Below are positions 63,251-64,000 of a stretch of 64,000 nucleotides of DNA, piece by piece. The stretch is from Helochares maculicollis (taxonomy: Eukaryota; Arthropoda; Insecta; Coleoptera; Hydrophilidae), in contig JAWQRO010000012.1 in NCBI GenBank assembly GCA_033557835.1, positions 1 through 64,000 on the forward strand. Reading direction: 5' to 3'. How positions within the stretch are numbered: the stretch's first letter is position 1; every line of letters begins with the position of its first letter. The position numbers and the translations under genes are program-made. The notes beneath the pieces are model-generated. The model ran no database searches and had not been told where the DNA came from. It saw only the letters and a list, made by a program, of their open reading frames with translations.

Positions 63251-64000
63251 GGAGTTTTGTTTTTGAATAATTTCCGCCCAAGCAAAATTAAACTATTAAT
63301 TTTTTTCTAAATATGTCTAATAAAGTGCAAATTCGAAAATTTTATTTTAAAATACAGAAATTTAATGGGCTGGTCATCGAATGGTTTTACTTTGTAAGTC
63401 GCGTTATTGAAAATAGTGTTTACGGTATAAATAAAATATATTAAGAGCAAACACCCGTAGCAGATAGCGATGAGCGTTTCCCCAAAAAACTTGTATAAAA
63501 CACTATAACAAGAGCCTTACGGTAGATAAAAATCACAACCAAGAATTTTAACGCAGATTGTCTTAGGTTATGCTCAAATTTACTCAATGTCTTGGCATTT
63601 ACTGCAAGTTCCGACATTCATGGCGAACTTGACGACTCCACGTCACTTTCTATGAGCTCGCCAAGATGGATGCTGAAGGGTGATGTTAATGCATCATAAT
63701 ATGATTCAATGAAAGAGACAGTCCGACGCAGTCATAACCCACATTTAGTGCTGCAAAATGTATGTAGGCTCATTTTGTCCGGATTTTTATTTCAAAACTT
63801 CCTTTACGAGGTGTTAACTCACGTTGAGTACATTTATGACGTTTGTCAAGTATTTATAATGCAATTTCGTAAATAATGGAGACAAGTGGAATTGATGTTA
63901 CTGCCGTCACGCCATACTGCAATTTAACATACACAATTCACTGACTACCTTTTCAAATGAAATTCATTCGCAACGAGGGCAATTTTTTCTCCAATTTTGA
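63251..64000. other. Gene-free DNA with a complex patch
   Basis: AT-rich to 63,580. The stretch 63,590-63,740 is more complex and includes inverted ATGGCGA and TCGCCAAGATGG words. No gene was seen before the window ends. Confidence 0.45.

Noticed and set aside
1..64000. Hox-linked microRNAs (iab-4/iab-8, miR-10, miR-993), let-7, miR-100 and miR-125
   Set aside because: I looked for their mature sequences on both strands by eye and found none. An exhaustive search was not possible.

Overview
This is an A+T-rich (roughly two thirds by eye) stretch of animal, probably insect, nuclear DNA with no complete protein-coding gene. There are no bacterial-style gene arrays, rRNA, tRNA or CRISPR. The longest open frames are about 130 codons, close to what chance gives in 64 kb of this composition. 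None except a mariner fragment matches a family I recognise. The insect call is an inference from the mariner copy, the AT-rich style and fly-type regulatory motifs; it is not proven.

Layout: the background is AT-rich filler (1-9,350; 11.5-16.1; 18.2-23.4; 26.3-29.1; 32.5-34.6; 35.8-38.1; 38.8-42.5; 48-50.7; 53.2-54.6; 57.5-60.5 kb). Short, more complex and more G+C-rich islands interrupt it at about 9.36-9.8, 10.56-10.8, 11.17-11.44, 16.2-16.9, 17.6-18.2, 23.4-26.2, 29.2-29.7, 30.3-31.1, 34.6-35.7, 38.1-38.8, 43.5-44.3, 46.1-47.9, 52.6-53.2, 54.6-57.5, 60.5-61.2 and 63.0-63.7 kb. Several islands hold dense runs of recognisable animal regulatory motifs. These are posterior-Hox/Caudal-type TTTAYGR/GCAATAAA words (densest at 34.74-35.07 kb), PHO-type GCCAT words (23.6 and 38.4-38.75 kb, including a perfect 9-bp inverted repeat), two CTCF-type cores (29.45 and 43.55 kb) and homeodomain/POU clusters (55.5-55.8 and 63.06-63.16 kb). 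The simplest reading is a regulatory gene desert, or very long intron, near a developmental transcription-factor gene. A Hox-complex setting would fit the motif mix but is only a hypothesis.

Gene-like pieces are small. There is a 37-nt exon-like segment with excellent splice sites (32,467-32,503, +), a 71-nt exon-like segment on the minus strand (35,315-35,385), and weaker candidates at 57,105, 58,916-58,924 and 13,159. The one clear mobile element is a dead mariner (about 50,767-51,650, minus). Repeats include a 21-bp minisatellite that keeps a heptad reading frame open (44.4-44.65 kb), a 15-bp minisatellite (61.63-61.75 kb), a 16-bp triplet (42.88 kb) and several perfect inverted repeats. 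A 3-kb tract at 5.5-8.7 kb may be decayed mobile-element sequence that I could not classify.
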